The notes below the pieces were generated by a model that ran no database searches, was not told the origin of the DNA, and saw nothing but the letters and a program-made list of their open reading frames with translations. 45,914 bases of DNA from an uncultured Acidobacteriaceae bacterium. GTDB lineage: Bacteria > Acidobacteriota > Terriglobia > Terriglobales > Acidobacteriaceae. The position numbers were made by a program, and so were the translations under genes. The stretch covers positions 1 to 45,914 of the forward strand of contig CAIKND010000004.1 of NCBI GenBank assembly GCA_903828675.1. Reading direction: 5' to 3'. Shown in pieces: positions 7,245 through 16,647 of this stretch (the stretch's first letter is position 1; every line of letters begins with the position of its first letter).

Positions 7245-10200
7245 TCAGAACGTGATTCGCCCGGAAAGTTGCAAGCTGCGCGGCCCTGCGCCTTCGGCGG
7301 TTTGCAACGCGGTGATGGAGCCAAAGCCGCTGGAGTCCACTTGCATGTTGGGCGGCTCGTAGTTGCGATGGTTGAGGATGTTGGCTGCCTCGAGACCAAA
7401 CTGGAACCTGGCTCCTTCAGTGACCGAGAAACTCTTCATCAAGGACAGCGAGTAGTTGGCCGTGGCTGGACCCACAACTCCGCCTACGCGGGCGTTGCCG
7501 AAGCGGCCAATTCCGTTGCCGTCCGCTTTCTGGAGGTTGAGGTAGGGGAAGGCCGCCGAATTCAACCACTGCGAGGTGGTGCGGTGCGGCGCATATATGG
7601 AGACGTGTTGCAACTGGTCGGTGCGGGCCTGTCCGATGGTGGTGAGGATATTGGTGTTGGCCGGATCGATGGTCTGTTCGTAGGGGGTCAGGTATGGTCC
7701 ACTCTCGAGCACGGTGACCCCGGCCAGTTGCCAACCGCCTGCGAGCCAGTTCAGGAGGGGCCCGGAATTCAGCAAGCGCTGTCCATGGCCGAACGGAAGG
7801 TCATAAAGATAGGTGACCAGAAAGCGGTGCTTGCGGTCATAGATTACGTTGCCGTAGTCCAGTCCGGGATGAAAGCGGTCGGTAAGAAAGCTGCCGCCAG
7901 CCACGGCAAAGGCGTTGGGAGTGGCTCCCCCGGCGTTGGACAGATCGCGAGTCCAGGTGTAGCTGGCGTCGAAGGTGAGGCCCTTGCCGCTGCGCCGCGA
8001 AATTTCAGCCGTGCCGCTGTTGTAGTTGCTCTCGGCTGCATTGGCAACGCTCTGGATGACGGCCCAACTGGCGTAGGGGCGTTGATCGCCAACGACGTTA
8101 TAGCCGACCGAGTTGGCGGGAACCTGGTTCAGGTCCACCATGGCATCGAGATTCTGCCCGTGGCTTCCGGTGTAGGAGAGCCTCATTCCGATGCTGTGGC
8201 CAAAGGCCTGTTCCAGCGTCAAGTTCCACTGCTGCACGGTGGGGTCCTTGTAGTGGATGGGGAAGGCGTAGTCGAAGTTGGCGGTTCCAGTGGAACCGCC
8301 GGCGGCGGTGTTGAATGGATTGGTAAACGAGATCAGGGGGGTGACGCCGTCGGAAGCGTAGTCCTGATTGTAGGTAGCGAGATAGCTGGCATGAACAGCC
8401 CAGCCAGAGACCAGCGAGAAGCCAAGCGGAGTTTCAATGAAGCGTCCCCAGCCGCCGCGCAATACGGTGTTCTCGTTGCCGTAAGGCCGCCAGGCAAAGC
8501 CCAGGCGAGGTCCCCAACCGGTCTTATCTGTGTAGCGTAATGTCTGCGGAATTCCCGCCTGCGCGGCGGTGAGGATGGGCGTAGGGGAGATGGCGTCGAC
8601 AAAGTCCTGCGACTTGAAGGAAAGCGCCTTCTCATTGGGGACAACCACCGCGCCGTGCACGGACTGGCCGCCAACGGTGGCGGAGTAATCGGGCTTGAAG
8701 ACGGCGGTGTTCGAATTGATTTCACGGATGGGCGGGTGCAACTCGTAGCGAAGGCCCAGGTTCAGGGTGAGGTTGTGGGTGATCTTCCAGTCGTCCTGCG
8801 CGTAGAACGAATAAGAATAGCCGCGCCCATCCATGGTGGGACGGTTTGTGGAACTGACCTCGGTGTAATCCGGATAACCGAGCAGGAATGCGGTGTAGGG
8901 ATCGCCGATGTTTCCGGTCAGCGTGGAGGAGCCGTTGAAGACGTACCAGCCAGAGCGGTAGTTGCCGTAGACGTTGTCGTCGTGATCGGTAACCCGCTTG
9001 AAGTCCGCGCCGAACTTGAAGGAATGGTTGTGGTGCGCCCAGCTCAGGTTGTCGAGAGCCTCTATGATTTGCCCGCGCTGCATGCCGGGGTTACCCGCGC
9101 CGGTGGACATAAAGCCGTTGATGAGCACCTGCGGAGCCTCTGACCAACTGGTGTCGGGCTGAGGAACGCTGAGTCCCGTTTGCGCGAGGAGGGAATTGGT
9201 AGAGTAGCTCTGGGTCTCCGAAGTGTGCTGGGCGTTGAAGCCGCCGCGGAACTCGTTGAGCAGTTGCGGGGAGATGACGAAGTTGTGCGCGAAGGTCATG
9301 CCTTCATCGATTTCGGGCGTGTTGTAGGCACCTTGCAAAGGACTGCCTGCTTCAGCGCAATAGGTGAAGGTGCATGCAGCCGAAGGCGCGGTGGTGACCT
9401 GGCGGTTTTTATAGCTGAAGCGCGCAAAGACCGACTGCCGCGAGGAGATGGTCTTATCGAGCCGCACATCGCCCTGATTGGCGGAGATGGGCGAGACGAA
9501 ATTGTTCTGGTAGTTGTTTGTGTAAGAACCGGCGTCGCCATAGTTCGGCATGGGCATGAGGTACTTGAGCAGCTTGGCTGAGGTTGGACTCACGGGCACA
9601 GAGGCTGGGTCAATGACAGTCGTTCCATCCGGCTGATAGATGGCCGAGACGCCCTGGTCCGCAAGGTAGCTCCCGAGATTGCCATTGCGCATTTCGGCGG
9701 AGGGCACGCTAAGCAGAATTGGCGTTTCGCGCGGCAGTCGCAATCCCTCATAGCTGATAAAGAAAAATTCCCCGTTCTCTGCTTTGCTGAAATGGGGAAT
9801 CTTCAGCGGCCCGCCGAGCGTGGCGCCGAAGTCATTCATAATGATCTTTGGTTTGGAGAGTGCGAAAGGGTCGTTGGAGTTCAGAGCGGTGTTTTCGTGG
9901 TTCTCGAAGAGCCCACCGTGGTATTTGCCGCTTCCTGCCTTGGAGACTGTGGTGATATCGGCAACGCCACTGAACTCGGCGTTGTTGTTCGACTCGCTTA
10001 CGCGAATCTCCTCGATGGAATTGAAGGAGGGAAACATCTCGTTTACGGGGCCCGAATACTCGACACCCACCGAAGAGATGCCGTCGATGGTCACGCTGAG
10101 CAGGGCCGCTGTTGTCCCCATGACGGACAGGTTGCCGCCATCGTCCGTCTGGACGCCGGCTTCGGTGGTGAGCGTGGAGATAGGGCTGGTGGAACCGGAG

Positions 10201-10697
10201 GAATGCGAGTAGATGGCCACGGGCAGCTTTACTAACTCGTCGCCGATTTTGGTCTCGGCCAGGTTGGAAACATCGGTGGTGATGACCGGCACCGGGTCGT
10301 CGAGCACAACGACGGTCTGGGTCTCGGCGCCAGGCTTCAGGGTCGCATCCGTGCGCCGCGTCTCGCGCGCCGTGAGAACGATCTCGGGAAGCGATTCCTT
10401 TTCAAACCCCGGTTCGGCGAAGGTGAGTGCGTATCTGCCCACTTCCACATTTTTGAAAGCGTAGTTTCCACTTGCGTCCGTCACCAAGGCCCGCGTGGCT
10501 GAGGTGCCGGAATTGATGAGTGTGACCTGTGCCCCGGGGACCAGTGCGCCGCTGGAGTCGCGCACCGTGCCCAGAATCGTGCCGTAGGTCGATTGCGCAA
10601 GCAAGGCGCTTCCGCCAAGTGCAATCAGGCAACAGACCGTTAGGAGTCGGGGAATCAGTGAGCTACGAAAACGGGCAGGGGAACAAAGATCATCCAT
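7245..10697 (-). CDS. Oar-like TonB-dependent outer-membrane receptor with carboxypeptidase-regulatory-like domain
   Basis: 1150 residues from the ATG at 10697 (an in-frame TTG lies one codon earlier; AGGAAAGG is upstream). A signal peptide ends near LLAQ. Next comes a CarboxypepD_reg-like beta-sandwich (about residues 38-125: GTILGTVRDSSGALVPGAQV...GNYAFKNVEVGRY), then a plug-like region and a long barrel ending in LQLSGRITF with the terminal phenylalanine needed for barrel assembly. Such receptors are expanded in acidobacteria and are thought to import plant- or microbe-derived oligosaccharides or peptides through TonB. The ligand is unknown. It is divergent from the TPP-riboswitch gene across a 336-base gap. 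Confidence 0.9.
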   Translation of the reverse strand: MDDLCSPARFRSSLIPRLLTVCCLIALGGSALLAQSTYGTILGTVRDSSGALVPGAQVTLINSGTSATRALVTDASGNYAFKNVEVGRYALTFAEPGFEKESLPEIVLTARETRRTDATLKPGAETQTVVVLDDPVPVITTDVSNLAETKIGDELVKLPVAIYSHSSGSTSPISTLTTEAGVQTDDGGNLSVMGTTAALLSVTIDGISSVGVEYSGPVNEMFPSFNSIEEIRVSESNNNAEFSGVADITTVSKAGSGKYHGGLFENHENTALNSNDPFALSKPKIIMNDFGATLGGPLKIPHFSKAENGEFFFISYEGLRLPRETPILLSVPSAEMRNGNLGSYLADQGVSAIYQPDGTTVIDPASVPVSPTSAKLLKYLMPMPNYGDAGSYTNNYQNNFVSPISANQGDVRLDKTISSRQSVFARFSYKNRQVTTAPSAACTFTYCAEAGSPLQGAYNTPEIDEGMTFAHNFVISPQLLNEFRGGFNAQHTSETQSYSTNSLLAQTGLSVPQPDTSWSEAPQVLINGFMSTGAGNPGMQRGQIIEALDNLSWAHHNHSFKFGADFKRVTDHDDNVYGNYRSGWYVFNGSSTLTGNIGDPYTAFLLGYPDYTEVSSTNRPTMDGRGYSYSFYAQDDWKITHNLTLNLGLRYELHPPIREINSNTAVFKPDYSATVGGQSVHGAVVVPNEKALSFKSQDFVDAISPTPILTAAQAGIPQTLRYTDKTGWGPRLGFAWRPYGNENTVLRGGWGRFIETPLGFSLVSGWAVHASYLATYNQDYASDGVTPLISFTNPFNTAAGGSTGTANFDYAFPIHYKDPTVQQWNLTLEQAFGHSIGMRLSYTGSHGQNLDAMVDLNQVPANSVGYNVVGDQRPYASWAVIQSVANAAESNYNSGTAEISRRSGKGLTFDASYTWTRDLSNAGGATPNAFAVAGGSFLTDRFHPGLDYGNVIYDRKHRFLVTYLYDLPFGHGQRLLNSGPLLNWLAGGWQLAGVTVLESGPYLTPYEQTIDPANTNILTTIGQARTDQLQHVSIYAPHRTTSQWLNSAAFPYLNLQKADGNGIGRFGNARVGGVVGPATANYSLSLMKSFSVTEGARFQFGLEAANILNHRNYEPPNMQVDSSGFGSITALQTAEGAGPRSLQLSGRITF

Positions 10698-10884
10698 CAA
10701 GGCGCCTTTCCTAAGAAATTTCCGAGGGGGTCATAATCCAGGGCTGAAAATTTGTTTGCAATTTAAATGTATCGCTTATGGACGGGCAGGGGGCCGCATT
10801 TCTTGCCAAAAGAATTGCCCTGTTCCACTTGCCCGGTCGCTTGATTTGCAATTCTGCGCCTGCTGGTGTTTCAATCAAGCTATT

Positions 10885-10962
10885 GAAACAGGGGTGCTCC
10901 ACGAAGTGGGGCTGAGAAATACCCTAGAACCCGATCCGGATAATGCCGGCGTGGGAAGCTTT
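10885..10962 (+). promoter_or_regulatory. TPP (thiamine pyrophosphate) riboswitch aptamer
   Basis: All conserved THI-box blocks appear in order: GGGGTGC (10891-10897), GGCTGAGA (10910-10917), ACCC (10921-10924), GAACCCGATCCGGATAATGC (10927-10946) and CCGGCGTGGGAA (10946-10957). GATCCGGATAATGCCGGC forms the pyrophosphate-sensor arm and GCTGAGA the pyrimidine-sensor arm. Bound TPP should switch off the gene starting at 11034. A small hairpin (GAAGCCG/CGGCCTTC, about 10964-10980) follows directly. Confidence 0.96.
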
Positions 10963-10995
10963 CGAAGCCGAACGGCCTTCTTCCTCGAAACCATC

Positions 10996-11034
10996 TGAGT
11001 TCCCTTGTTTCACGTTGCAGACAAGGGGAATTCA
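10996..11034 (+). promoter_or_regulatory. Hairpin masking ribosome site and start codon (riboswitch expression platform)
   Basis: TGAGTTCCCTTGT (10996-11008) pairs with ACAAGGGGAATTCA (11021-11034) with one G-U pair and one bulged G; the loop is 12 bases. The right arm contains the AAGGGGAA ribosome site and reaches the A of the ATG. No T-run follows. The TPP riboswitch therefore most likely acts on translation, hiding the start site when TPP is bound. Confidence 0.75.
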
Positions 11035-13391
11035 TGGTCGCCGCTTCGGTACGCCTTTCATCGATTTCTTTCGCCAAGCCGAGCGCGACCCTTGGGATTG
11101 CGTTGATAGTGGCATGTTGCCTGGCGCTTACGGGCCGCATACGGTCGCAGAGCCCCGCGCAGACGACGGCAACCCCGCCGCCGAGCACTGCAAAGACGGC
11201 CCAGCAGAAACTGCCTCAAGTGACCACGACGGTGGTTGTTCACGGCGAAGTGAAGGACGACTACCTTCCCGAATCCATCACGGTGGGCACGCTGGACGGC
11301 GCCACTCTTCAAGAGACTCCGCTCTCCGCCACTGTTGTAACACGCGAACTGCTCGCCGATCAGGGTGCGCGGGTGCTCTCCGACGTGGTGAAGAACGATG
11401 CATCCATCGGCGAGGATTATGCGCCCGTAGGCTACTACGGCAACTTTGAGATTCGCGGGTTTCCAATCGACTTGGCGACAGGCCTGGAGATTAACGGCAT
11501 GACAGTTGCCGGCGAGCAGGATGTGCCCCTCGAAAACAAGGAGCGCGTCGAGTTTCTCAAGGGCATCGCGGGCGTGGAAAGCGGTGTGGCTTCAGCGGGC
11601 GGCCTGATCAGCTACGTTACCAAGCGGCCGGCTGTTATCAAGGTCGTGGACCTGGCCACCGATCATCGCGGAACCTCCTACGGCGCGGTAGACCTGGGCC
11701 ATCTATTCGGCAAGCAGAAACAGATTGGAGCGCGAATGAATCTTGCCGGCGAAAAGATGCGGACCTACGTGAACGATGCTGACGGTTGGCGCGCGGTTGG
11801 CACGGGCGCAGGCGACTGGAAGATCAGCCCGAAGGCGACACTGAATGGCGACTTCGAGTACCAGCACAAGGTGGAGCGCTCAGTGAGCGGTTATCAGCTA
11901 TTGGGCGGAACAACGCTGCCCGATCTGAACCGCATCTACCCATCGAACATGCTGGGCGAGCAGTCGTGGGCCAAGCCGAACACCTTTGACACATTTAACA
12001 CTGGTGCGCGGCTGGACTACGATCTGCCTCACGGCTGGCGCGCCTTCGCCGCGGTTAGTTACAGCCATTCGCTGATTGACGACAACGTGGTGTACGCGTA
12101 CGGCTGCGGTTATGAGGCGGCTTGTGTAAGCGGCGGAGGTACAGCTCCGGATTATTTTTTTGCGCCAGACGGCACATACGACATCTACGACTACCGCAAC
12201 CCAGGCGAGTTGCGCATCAATGCAGAAGCTGAAGGGCTCATCAACGGCCATCTGAAGACCGGACCAATTACTCACGACCTGACAGCGGGCGGCGTACTCT
12301 TTTTGCGCAGTGTGCAACAACCCGGCGCGCCGCCGGGGGGTGCTCCGGATTGGGTGGCGGATGGGGCAGTTTACGGCTACATTGGCTCGGAGAATATCTA
12401 TTCGCCGAACGCGGCCTTCAAGGGAGCTACGGATAATAATGGCGTTCGATTGCAGGCTGGTCCGCGCGCACTGTGGGAAGACAATCACCAGACGGCTGCT
12501 GTGATGCAGGATCGCATGCATCTGCCGGGCCGAATCCAACTGCTTGCCGGAGGCCGCTACGATTCGTTGCGCGACCACAACTACTCTGCCGGCATCAATA
12601 CGGACAAGCCGGTTTGGCTTCCGCAGTATGCCGTCACCTTCAACCCGGTAGACAGCGTAACGGTTTACGGCAACTACGGCGTGCTGCTTTCTCTGGGGCC
12701 GCAAGCGCCGTGGTGGGTGGATAACGGCAGTCAGTTTCTTTCGCCGTTCATGACGCGGCAGGCGGAGATCGGAGTCAAGTTTGAGCCAGGCCAGCGCATT
12801 CTGGTGACCGCGGCGCTGTTCCGCATGCGCGCGCCGTTCTTCTATCCGGAGGTGATTCAAGCCGCAGACAGCTTTTGCCCGGCATCTGTTTTCTATGGTC
12901 CCGGCGATGTGTGTTTTGAGTCCGATGGCCACGAGACGCACAACGGGATTGAGCTGAACGCGGAAGGCAAAGCTGCCAGTTGGCTGCGGCTGTCTGCTTC
13001 GGCTGCCACCATCCGCGCCCAATCAAGCGACACGGGAACACCGGCTTTCAACAACAAGCAGGTGCTCAACGTGCCGCACCTGCGCACGGCCCTGTTCGCG
13101 GACCTGACAGTGCCGCACAGTCACGGGCTGCACCTGATGCCCGGCTGGAGTTACTCAGGCCGCAAGGAGGCTACGCGTGACGATACGGTAAGTGTGCCCG
13201 CGTACAACCTGTTTAACCTGGGTGCGCGCTACACGCCGGGCGGCGAGCAGGGGCGCGTGACGCTGCGCCTGTATGCCGACAACATTGCCGACAAGCGTTA
13301 CTGGAAAGACACTGGTGCCAGCTACGGAGACACATTCATTCACCTGGGCGCACCAACGACGGTTCGGCTCTCGGCCCATTACACTTTCTAA
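11034..13391 (+). CDS. TonB-dependent receptor under a TPP riboswitch (probable thiamine receptor)
   Basis: 785 residues: N-terminal hydrophobic signal region, a plug domain (about 85-200; FEIRGFPID, GVESGVASAGGLISYVTKRP) of the siderophore-receptor type, and a barrel ending in TVRLSAHYTF. By sequence alone it would be called a siderophore receptor, but the riboswitch just upstream and the permease and kinase genes downstream point to thiamine or a thiamine precursor as ligand. Outer-membrane receptors under THI boxes next to pnuT are known in Bacteroidetes and some proteobacteria. AAGGGGAA sits 4 bases before the ATG. It acts in the outer membrane with TonB/ExbBD encoded elsewhere. Confidence 0.87.
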   Translation: MVAASVRLSSISFAKPSATLGIALIVACCLALTGRIRSQSPAQTTATPPPSTAKTAQQKLPQVTTTVVVHGEVKDDYLPESITVGTLDGATLQETPLSATVVTRELLADQGARVLSDVVKNDASIGEDYAPVGYYGNFEIRGFPIDLATGLEINGMTVAGEQDVPLENKERVEFLKGIAGVESGVASAGGLISYVTKRPAVIKVVDLATDHRGTSYGAVDLGHLFGKQKQIGARMNLAGEKMRTYVNDADGWRAVGTGAGDWKISPKATLNGDFEYQHKVERSVSGYQLLGGTTLPDLNRIYPSNMLGEQSWAKPNTFDTFNTGARLDYDLPHGWRAFAAVSYSHSLIDDNVVYAYGCGYEAACVSGGGTAPDYFFAPDGTYDIYDYRNPGELRINAEAEGLINGHLKTGPITHDLTAGGVLFLRSVQQPGAPPGGAPDWVADGAVYGYIGSENIYSPNAAFKGATDNNGVRLQAGPRALWEDNHQTAAVMQDRMHLPGRIQLLAGGRYDSLRDHNYSAGINTDKPVWLPQYAVTFNPVDSVTVYGNYGVLLSLGPQAPWWVDNGSQFLSPFMTRQAEIGVKFEPGQRILVTAALFRMRAPFFYPEVIQAADSFCPASVFYGPGDVCFESDGHETHNGIELNAEGKAASWLRLSASAATIRAQSSDTGTPAFNNKQVLNVPHLRTALFADLTVPHSHGLHLMPGWSYSGRKEATRDDTVSVPAYNLFNLGARYTPGGEQGRVTLRLYADNIADKRYWKDTGASYGDTFIHLGAPTTVRLSAHYTF

Positions 13392-13423
13392 GAGCACTTT
13401 TCCTGATGGTGTAGAGGAGGGAG

Positions 13424-13557
13424 CGTTCCCGCAGGGGCTAAAGAGGCTGCGGAAAAAGGCCTGATTCCGGGCGAGAATGGCGAAAGACGTCCCTCAGGAG
13501 CTGAAGCCCTCGCTTGTTTTCAGGGGTTTGTGGCACGGCTAAAGCCGTGCCCTTTCA
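13424..13557. repeat. Dispersed palindromic intergenic repeat, copy 2
   Basis: Starts with TTCCCGCAGGGGCTAAAG, has a second CCCTCAGGAGCTGAAGCCC block in the middle, and ends with the perfect hairpin GGCACGGCTAAAGCCGTGCC (13532-13551) plus CTTTCAAA. It lies between the receptor and kinase genes. An upstream extension of the kinase frame runs into this repeat, which is one reason to place the kinase start at 13608. Confidence 0.75.
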
Positions 13558-13607
13558 AAGCCACTCTACACCTACTAGAAAAATGCACTAAGTCTCAAGG
13601 TTCAACA

Positions 13608-14792
13608 ATGAGCGCAACAGTCAAAGCGCACGGCATGGACGGCACGCTGGTCGAACCCGACTGGCCGCCGCTGACGCTCGCCGAGTTGCGGCTGCTGCTG
13701 GCCCAATTCCCTGCTCTTGGCGAACCCATCGAGATTCTGTCCGTGAGCCCGCGGCCGTTTTCCGCGGCTGGTGTAGTGGCTACGACCAAAGGGCGGGTTT
13801 TCGTCAAACGCCATCACCACACCGTGCGCGATGCGGAGGGACTGCACGAGGAACACCGATTTCTTGCCTACCTGTTCGAGCACGACGCCCGCGTGCCACG
13901 CGTGTTTGCTTCCGCGCAGGGCGAGACCGCTACTGAAATCGGCGATTGGATCTACGAAGTGCACGATACGCCGGAGGGCATCGACCTTTACGAAGACGCT
14001 ATCTCGTGGACGCCTTTTTTTACGGCGGCGCACGCGCACTCCGCGGGACAAGCGCTGGCGCGTCTCCATCTGGCAGCACAGGGCTTTGCCGCACCGCGCC
14101 GCAAGGCTCGTCCGCTGGTTGCCGGCTTTAGCATCTTTGCCGCGCCAGATCCTCACAGGGAGATGGATCGCTATCTGGCGGATCGCCCGTTGCTCGCTAC
14201 GAATGGCGCTGCGCGCGTCCACTGCCGGCAGGCGCTGCAACTGCTGGCTCCGTTCCATGCGCGGCTTTCGCCGCTACTGCCTTCGCTGCCGCCGCTGTGG
14301 ACGCATAACGATCTGCACGCCTCAAATATGTTCTGGAGCGACGCCGGTAGTGAAGCGCGGGTGACGGCGATTATCGATTTCGGCCTCGCCGACCGAACCA
14401 ACGCAGTGCACGACCTGGCCCAGGCCATCGAGCGCAACATTGTCGAGTGGCTGGTGCTGGTGGCTGATGCCACACATCCAGAAGACGTGCCTGTACATTT
14501 CGATCACTTGTGCGCACTGCTCGATGGCTACGAGTCGGTCCGTCCACTCACGGTTGAAGAAGCTGCGGCGCTGGCGCCGATGACGGCGCTGTGCCATGGG
14601 GAGTTCGCGCTTTCAGAGGCCGACTATTATCTCCGCGTTCTGCATTCGGACGGGAAAGCGCGTATGGCCTTCGACGATTATCTGGTGGGTCATGCGCGCT
14701 GGTTTCGCGGGCCGGGCCGCGCATTGCTTAATGTAATCTCACGGTGGGCTGAGACGCGCGCTGTGCGCCCACAAGAAGCTGGAAGGCAATGA
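13608..14792 (+). CDS. Aminoglycoside-phosphotransferase-fold kinase, possible thiamine kinase
   Basis: 394 residues from ATG 13608, which has AAGG 9 bases upstream; the frame is open earlier but only through a repeat. The catalytic motif is HNDLHASN (Brenner motif HxDxxxxN) at about residues 254-261, followed by the metal-binding IDFGLADRT. FVKRHHHT near residue 65 would hold the ATP-binding lysine. The fold is shared by APH, choline kinase, homoserine kinase II and E. coli thiamine kinase ThiK. Position between a TPP-controlled receptor and a PnuC/PnuT-like permease, overlapping the latter by 4 bases, suggests it phosphorylates imported thiamine and traps it. The substrate is inferred from context only. 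Confidence 0.72.
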   Translation: MSATVKAHGMDGTLVEPDWPPLTLAELRLLLAQFPALGEPIEILSVSPRPFSAAGVVATTKGRVFVKRHHHTVRDAEGLHEEHRFLAYLFEHDARVPRVFASAQGETATEIGDWIYEVHDTPEGIDLYEDAISWTPFFTAAHAHSAGQALARLHLAAQGFAAPRRKARPLVAGFSIFAAPDPHREMDRYLADRPLLATNGAARVHCRQALQLLAPFHARLSPLLPSLPPLWTHNDLHASNMFWSDAGSEARVTAIIDFGLADRTNAVHDLAQAIERNIVEWLVLVADATHPEDVPVHFDHLCALLDGYESVRPLTVEEAAALAPMTALCHGEFALSEADYYLRVLHSDGKARMAFDDYLVGHARWFRGPGRALLNVISRWAETRAVRPQEAGRQ

Positions 14793-15379
14793 ACTGGCTT
14801 GCGATAGCGAATTACCTCACTCTAAATTGGCTTGAGATCGCGGGCACAGTCACCACGATCCTGGGCATTTGGCTCACTACACGACGCCTGCTTATCTGCT
14901 GGCCTGTGGTGCTGGCTGCCGATTTTATTTACTTCGCGGTCTTCTTTCGCGCGCGCCTTTTCTCGGATTCACTGCTGCAAGTTTTCTTTGTCGCTTTCAC
15001 GCTTTACGGGTGGTGGCACTGGTGGCGGGGTGTGCGCGAGGAGGGCGAGGTCCGCGTGGTTCCGCTCTCATTGCGAGGCTGGATTTTGGGCCTGGGCGCG
15101 GGGGCGGTTGGCGCGGTTTTGCTGGGTTGGCTGATGGTGCGAATCGGCGCGGCGCTACCTCACCTGGATGCCGCGTTGACCAGTTATAGCCTGGTGGCCA
15201 GTTGGTGGCAGGCGCGCAAACACACCGCCAACTGGTGGCTGTGGATTGCAGTGGACCTGATCTATATTGGCGAATATCTCTACAAGGACCTGCGGGCCAC
15301 AGCCTTGCTCTATGCTGTCCTGGTACTGCTTGCGGTTCTGGGTCTTAGAGACTGGCGTCGCGCGCCCGCTGCTGCTTGA
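14789..15379 (+). CDS. pnuT: PnuC/PnuT-family vitamin permease (probable thiamine transporter)
   Basis: 196 residues with about six to seven membrane helices, normal for PnuC-type facilitators. LYGWWHWWRG near residues 71-80 corresponds to the conserved aromatic YGW-x-W motif that stacks on the vitamin ring, and NWWLWIAVDLIYIGEYLYKDL near the end matches the C-terminal half. PnuC carries nicotinamide riboside, PnuT thiamine and PnuX riboflavin; they cannot be told apart by sequence here, but the TPP riboswitch on the operon favours thiamine. The start overlaps the kinase stop as ATGA. Facilitators of this family depend on phosphorylation of the substrate inside the cell, which fits the kinase. 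Confidence 0.83.
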   Translation: MNWLAIANYLTLNWLEIAGTVTTILGIWLTTRRLLICWPVVLAADFIYFAVFFRARLFSDSLLQVFFVAFTLYGWWHWWRGVREEGEVRVVPLSLRGWILGLGAGAVGAVLLGWLMVRIGAALPHLDAALTSYSLVASWWQARKHTANWWLWIAVDLIYIGEYLYKDLRATALLYAVLVLLAVLGLRDWRRAPAAA

Positions 15380-15405
15380 GGAATTCTTGAACCATACTGG
15401 TTCGG

Positions 15406-15485
15406 AAGCGGACATTCCCTCAGTGGCTAAAGCCCACATACAAATCTGCCTAACCGGCGGCACGACTGAAGTCGTGCCCTATCAA
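15406..15485. repeat. Dispersed palindromic intergenic repeat, copy 3
   Basis: CCCTCAGTGGCTAAAGCCCA is followed by the perfect hairpin GGCACGACTGAAGTCGTGCC (15459-15478) and CTATCAAA. It sits between the convergent permease and dehydrogenase genes and could also serve as their terminator, although no T-run is present. Confidence 0.75.
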
Positions 15486-15507
15486 AGCATCGGTTTCCAG
15501 AGGCCCC

Positions 15508-16479
15508 CTAGACGGCGGCCCGAACTACGTTGTGAAGGGGCTCACCCCTCATGTATCGGCGTAGTTCGTTGGCGGCTGTCCGCATGGCGCGCGGCGCAAA
15601 CTGCGGGCTCGATCCACCGATGTGCGGCGTGATGAAGAGGTTGGGGCAACTCCACAGCGGATGCCCCTCCGGTAGCGGTTCAGGGTCGGTTACGTCGAGC
15701 GCGGCACGAATCCTGCCAGACTGGAGCGCGGCCACTAACGCGTCCGTATCTACAATTGGCCCTCGCGCGGCGTTTACAAGCAGCGCACCTTGCCGCATGA
15801 GCGCAAGCTGGCTGCTGCCGATCAGCCCTCGCGACTCGGGGGTAATTGGCAGAATCAGCACCACGATCTCGGCCAGCGGCAGCAGGGTGCCCAACTCGCT
15901 CACGGCGTGAACTTTGGGTTCAGTGCGAGCACTGCGGGCCACGCGCAGCATCTCCACATGAAACGGCTCTAGCATGCGCTCAATTTCTTTGCCGATGGAG
16001 CCGTAGCCGACCAGCAACACCGTCTTGCCGGTTAGTTCCTCGAGCATGACCGGCGGATAAAGCGGGCGCCTATCGCCGGTGATCTCGGCGTAGTGCGGCG
16101 GGGCTTCGAAGCGGCGTTTCCAGAGGCCATCGCGCTGAATGTCGTAGTACATGGGAAAGTACTTCAGCATGGTCAGAATCGCCGATAGGGTCCACTCCGC
16201 AGTGGAGATATTGTGCGCTCCGCGCGCGTTGCAGATGGTTACATTTGGCCCAACCGCACCCGCCATCCACTCCGTGCCCGCCATCAGCGCCAGCACCAGC
16301 TTTACGCCGCGCAAGTGCGGCCAGGTTTTGAGCGCCCGGGTCGCATAGGGGTCGGGAATCCAGACGTCGATCTCGATGTCGTGGTCCAATAGATCCGACA
16401 GTGAGATCAGCTCGATTCCCTCAGGAAAATCGCGCAAAAGATTCGTCGACAACGTTGCGGGGTATCCGACTCTCAGCAT
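15508..16479 (-). CDS. D-isomer-specific 2-hydroxyacid dehydrogenase
   Basis: 323 residues from ATG 16479 (MLRVGYPA); the open frame extends upstream to 16683 but over low-complexity Arg/Ser sequence that also overlaps the divergent gene. The NAD site is VGYGSIGKEIE. The catalytic triad of the family is visible as R in NAARGPIVDTDAL, E in DPEPLPEGHPLW, and H in TPHIGGSS. Length is normal for glyoxylate/hydroxypyruvate reductase-like members. The substrate is not evident. No strong ribosome site is seen before the chosen start; ATG 16521 is an alternative. Confidence 0.85.
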   Translation of the reverse strand: MLRVGYPATLSTNLLRDFPEGIELISLSDLLDHDIEIDVWIPDPYATRALKTWPHLRGVKLVLALMAGTEWMAGAVGPNVTICNARGAHNISTAEWTLSAILTMLKYFPMYYDIQRDGLWKRRFEAPPHYAEITGDRRPLYPPVMLEELTGKTVLLVGYGSIGKEIERMLEPFHVEMLRVARSARTEPKVHAVSELGTLLPLAEIVVLILPITPESRGLIGSSQLALMRQGALLVNAARGPIVDTDALVAALQSGRIRAALDVTDPEPLPEGHPLWSCPNLFITPHIGGSSPQFAPRAMRTAANELRRYMRGEPLHNVVRAAV

Positions 16480-16647
16480 AGGAGTTTTGCGGGCCGAATG
16501 AACGGGCCCCTTGCTTTCCATGCTATCGCAGCCCCGGCGGCTCCGCTTTGCGCTTCGTATAGACGGGGCGTGAAGCAGGTCTCTGCCGGATCGCCGCGGT
16601 TTCGGAGAGCCCGTGACTATGAGAAAATTCAACGGCGGATTGAATTT

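Noticed and set aside
7269..8540. 423-codon open frame on the plus strand, antisense to the Oar-like receptor
   Set aside because: No motif, signal or ribosome site; composition typical of an antisense shadow.
11034..13391. Naming the receptor a siderophore receptor
   Set aside because: The plug resembles that type, but the TPP riboswitch and the permease/kinase neighbours argue for thiamine.
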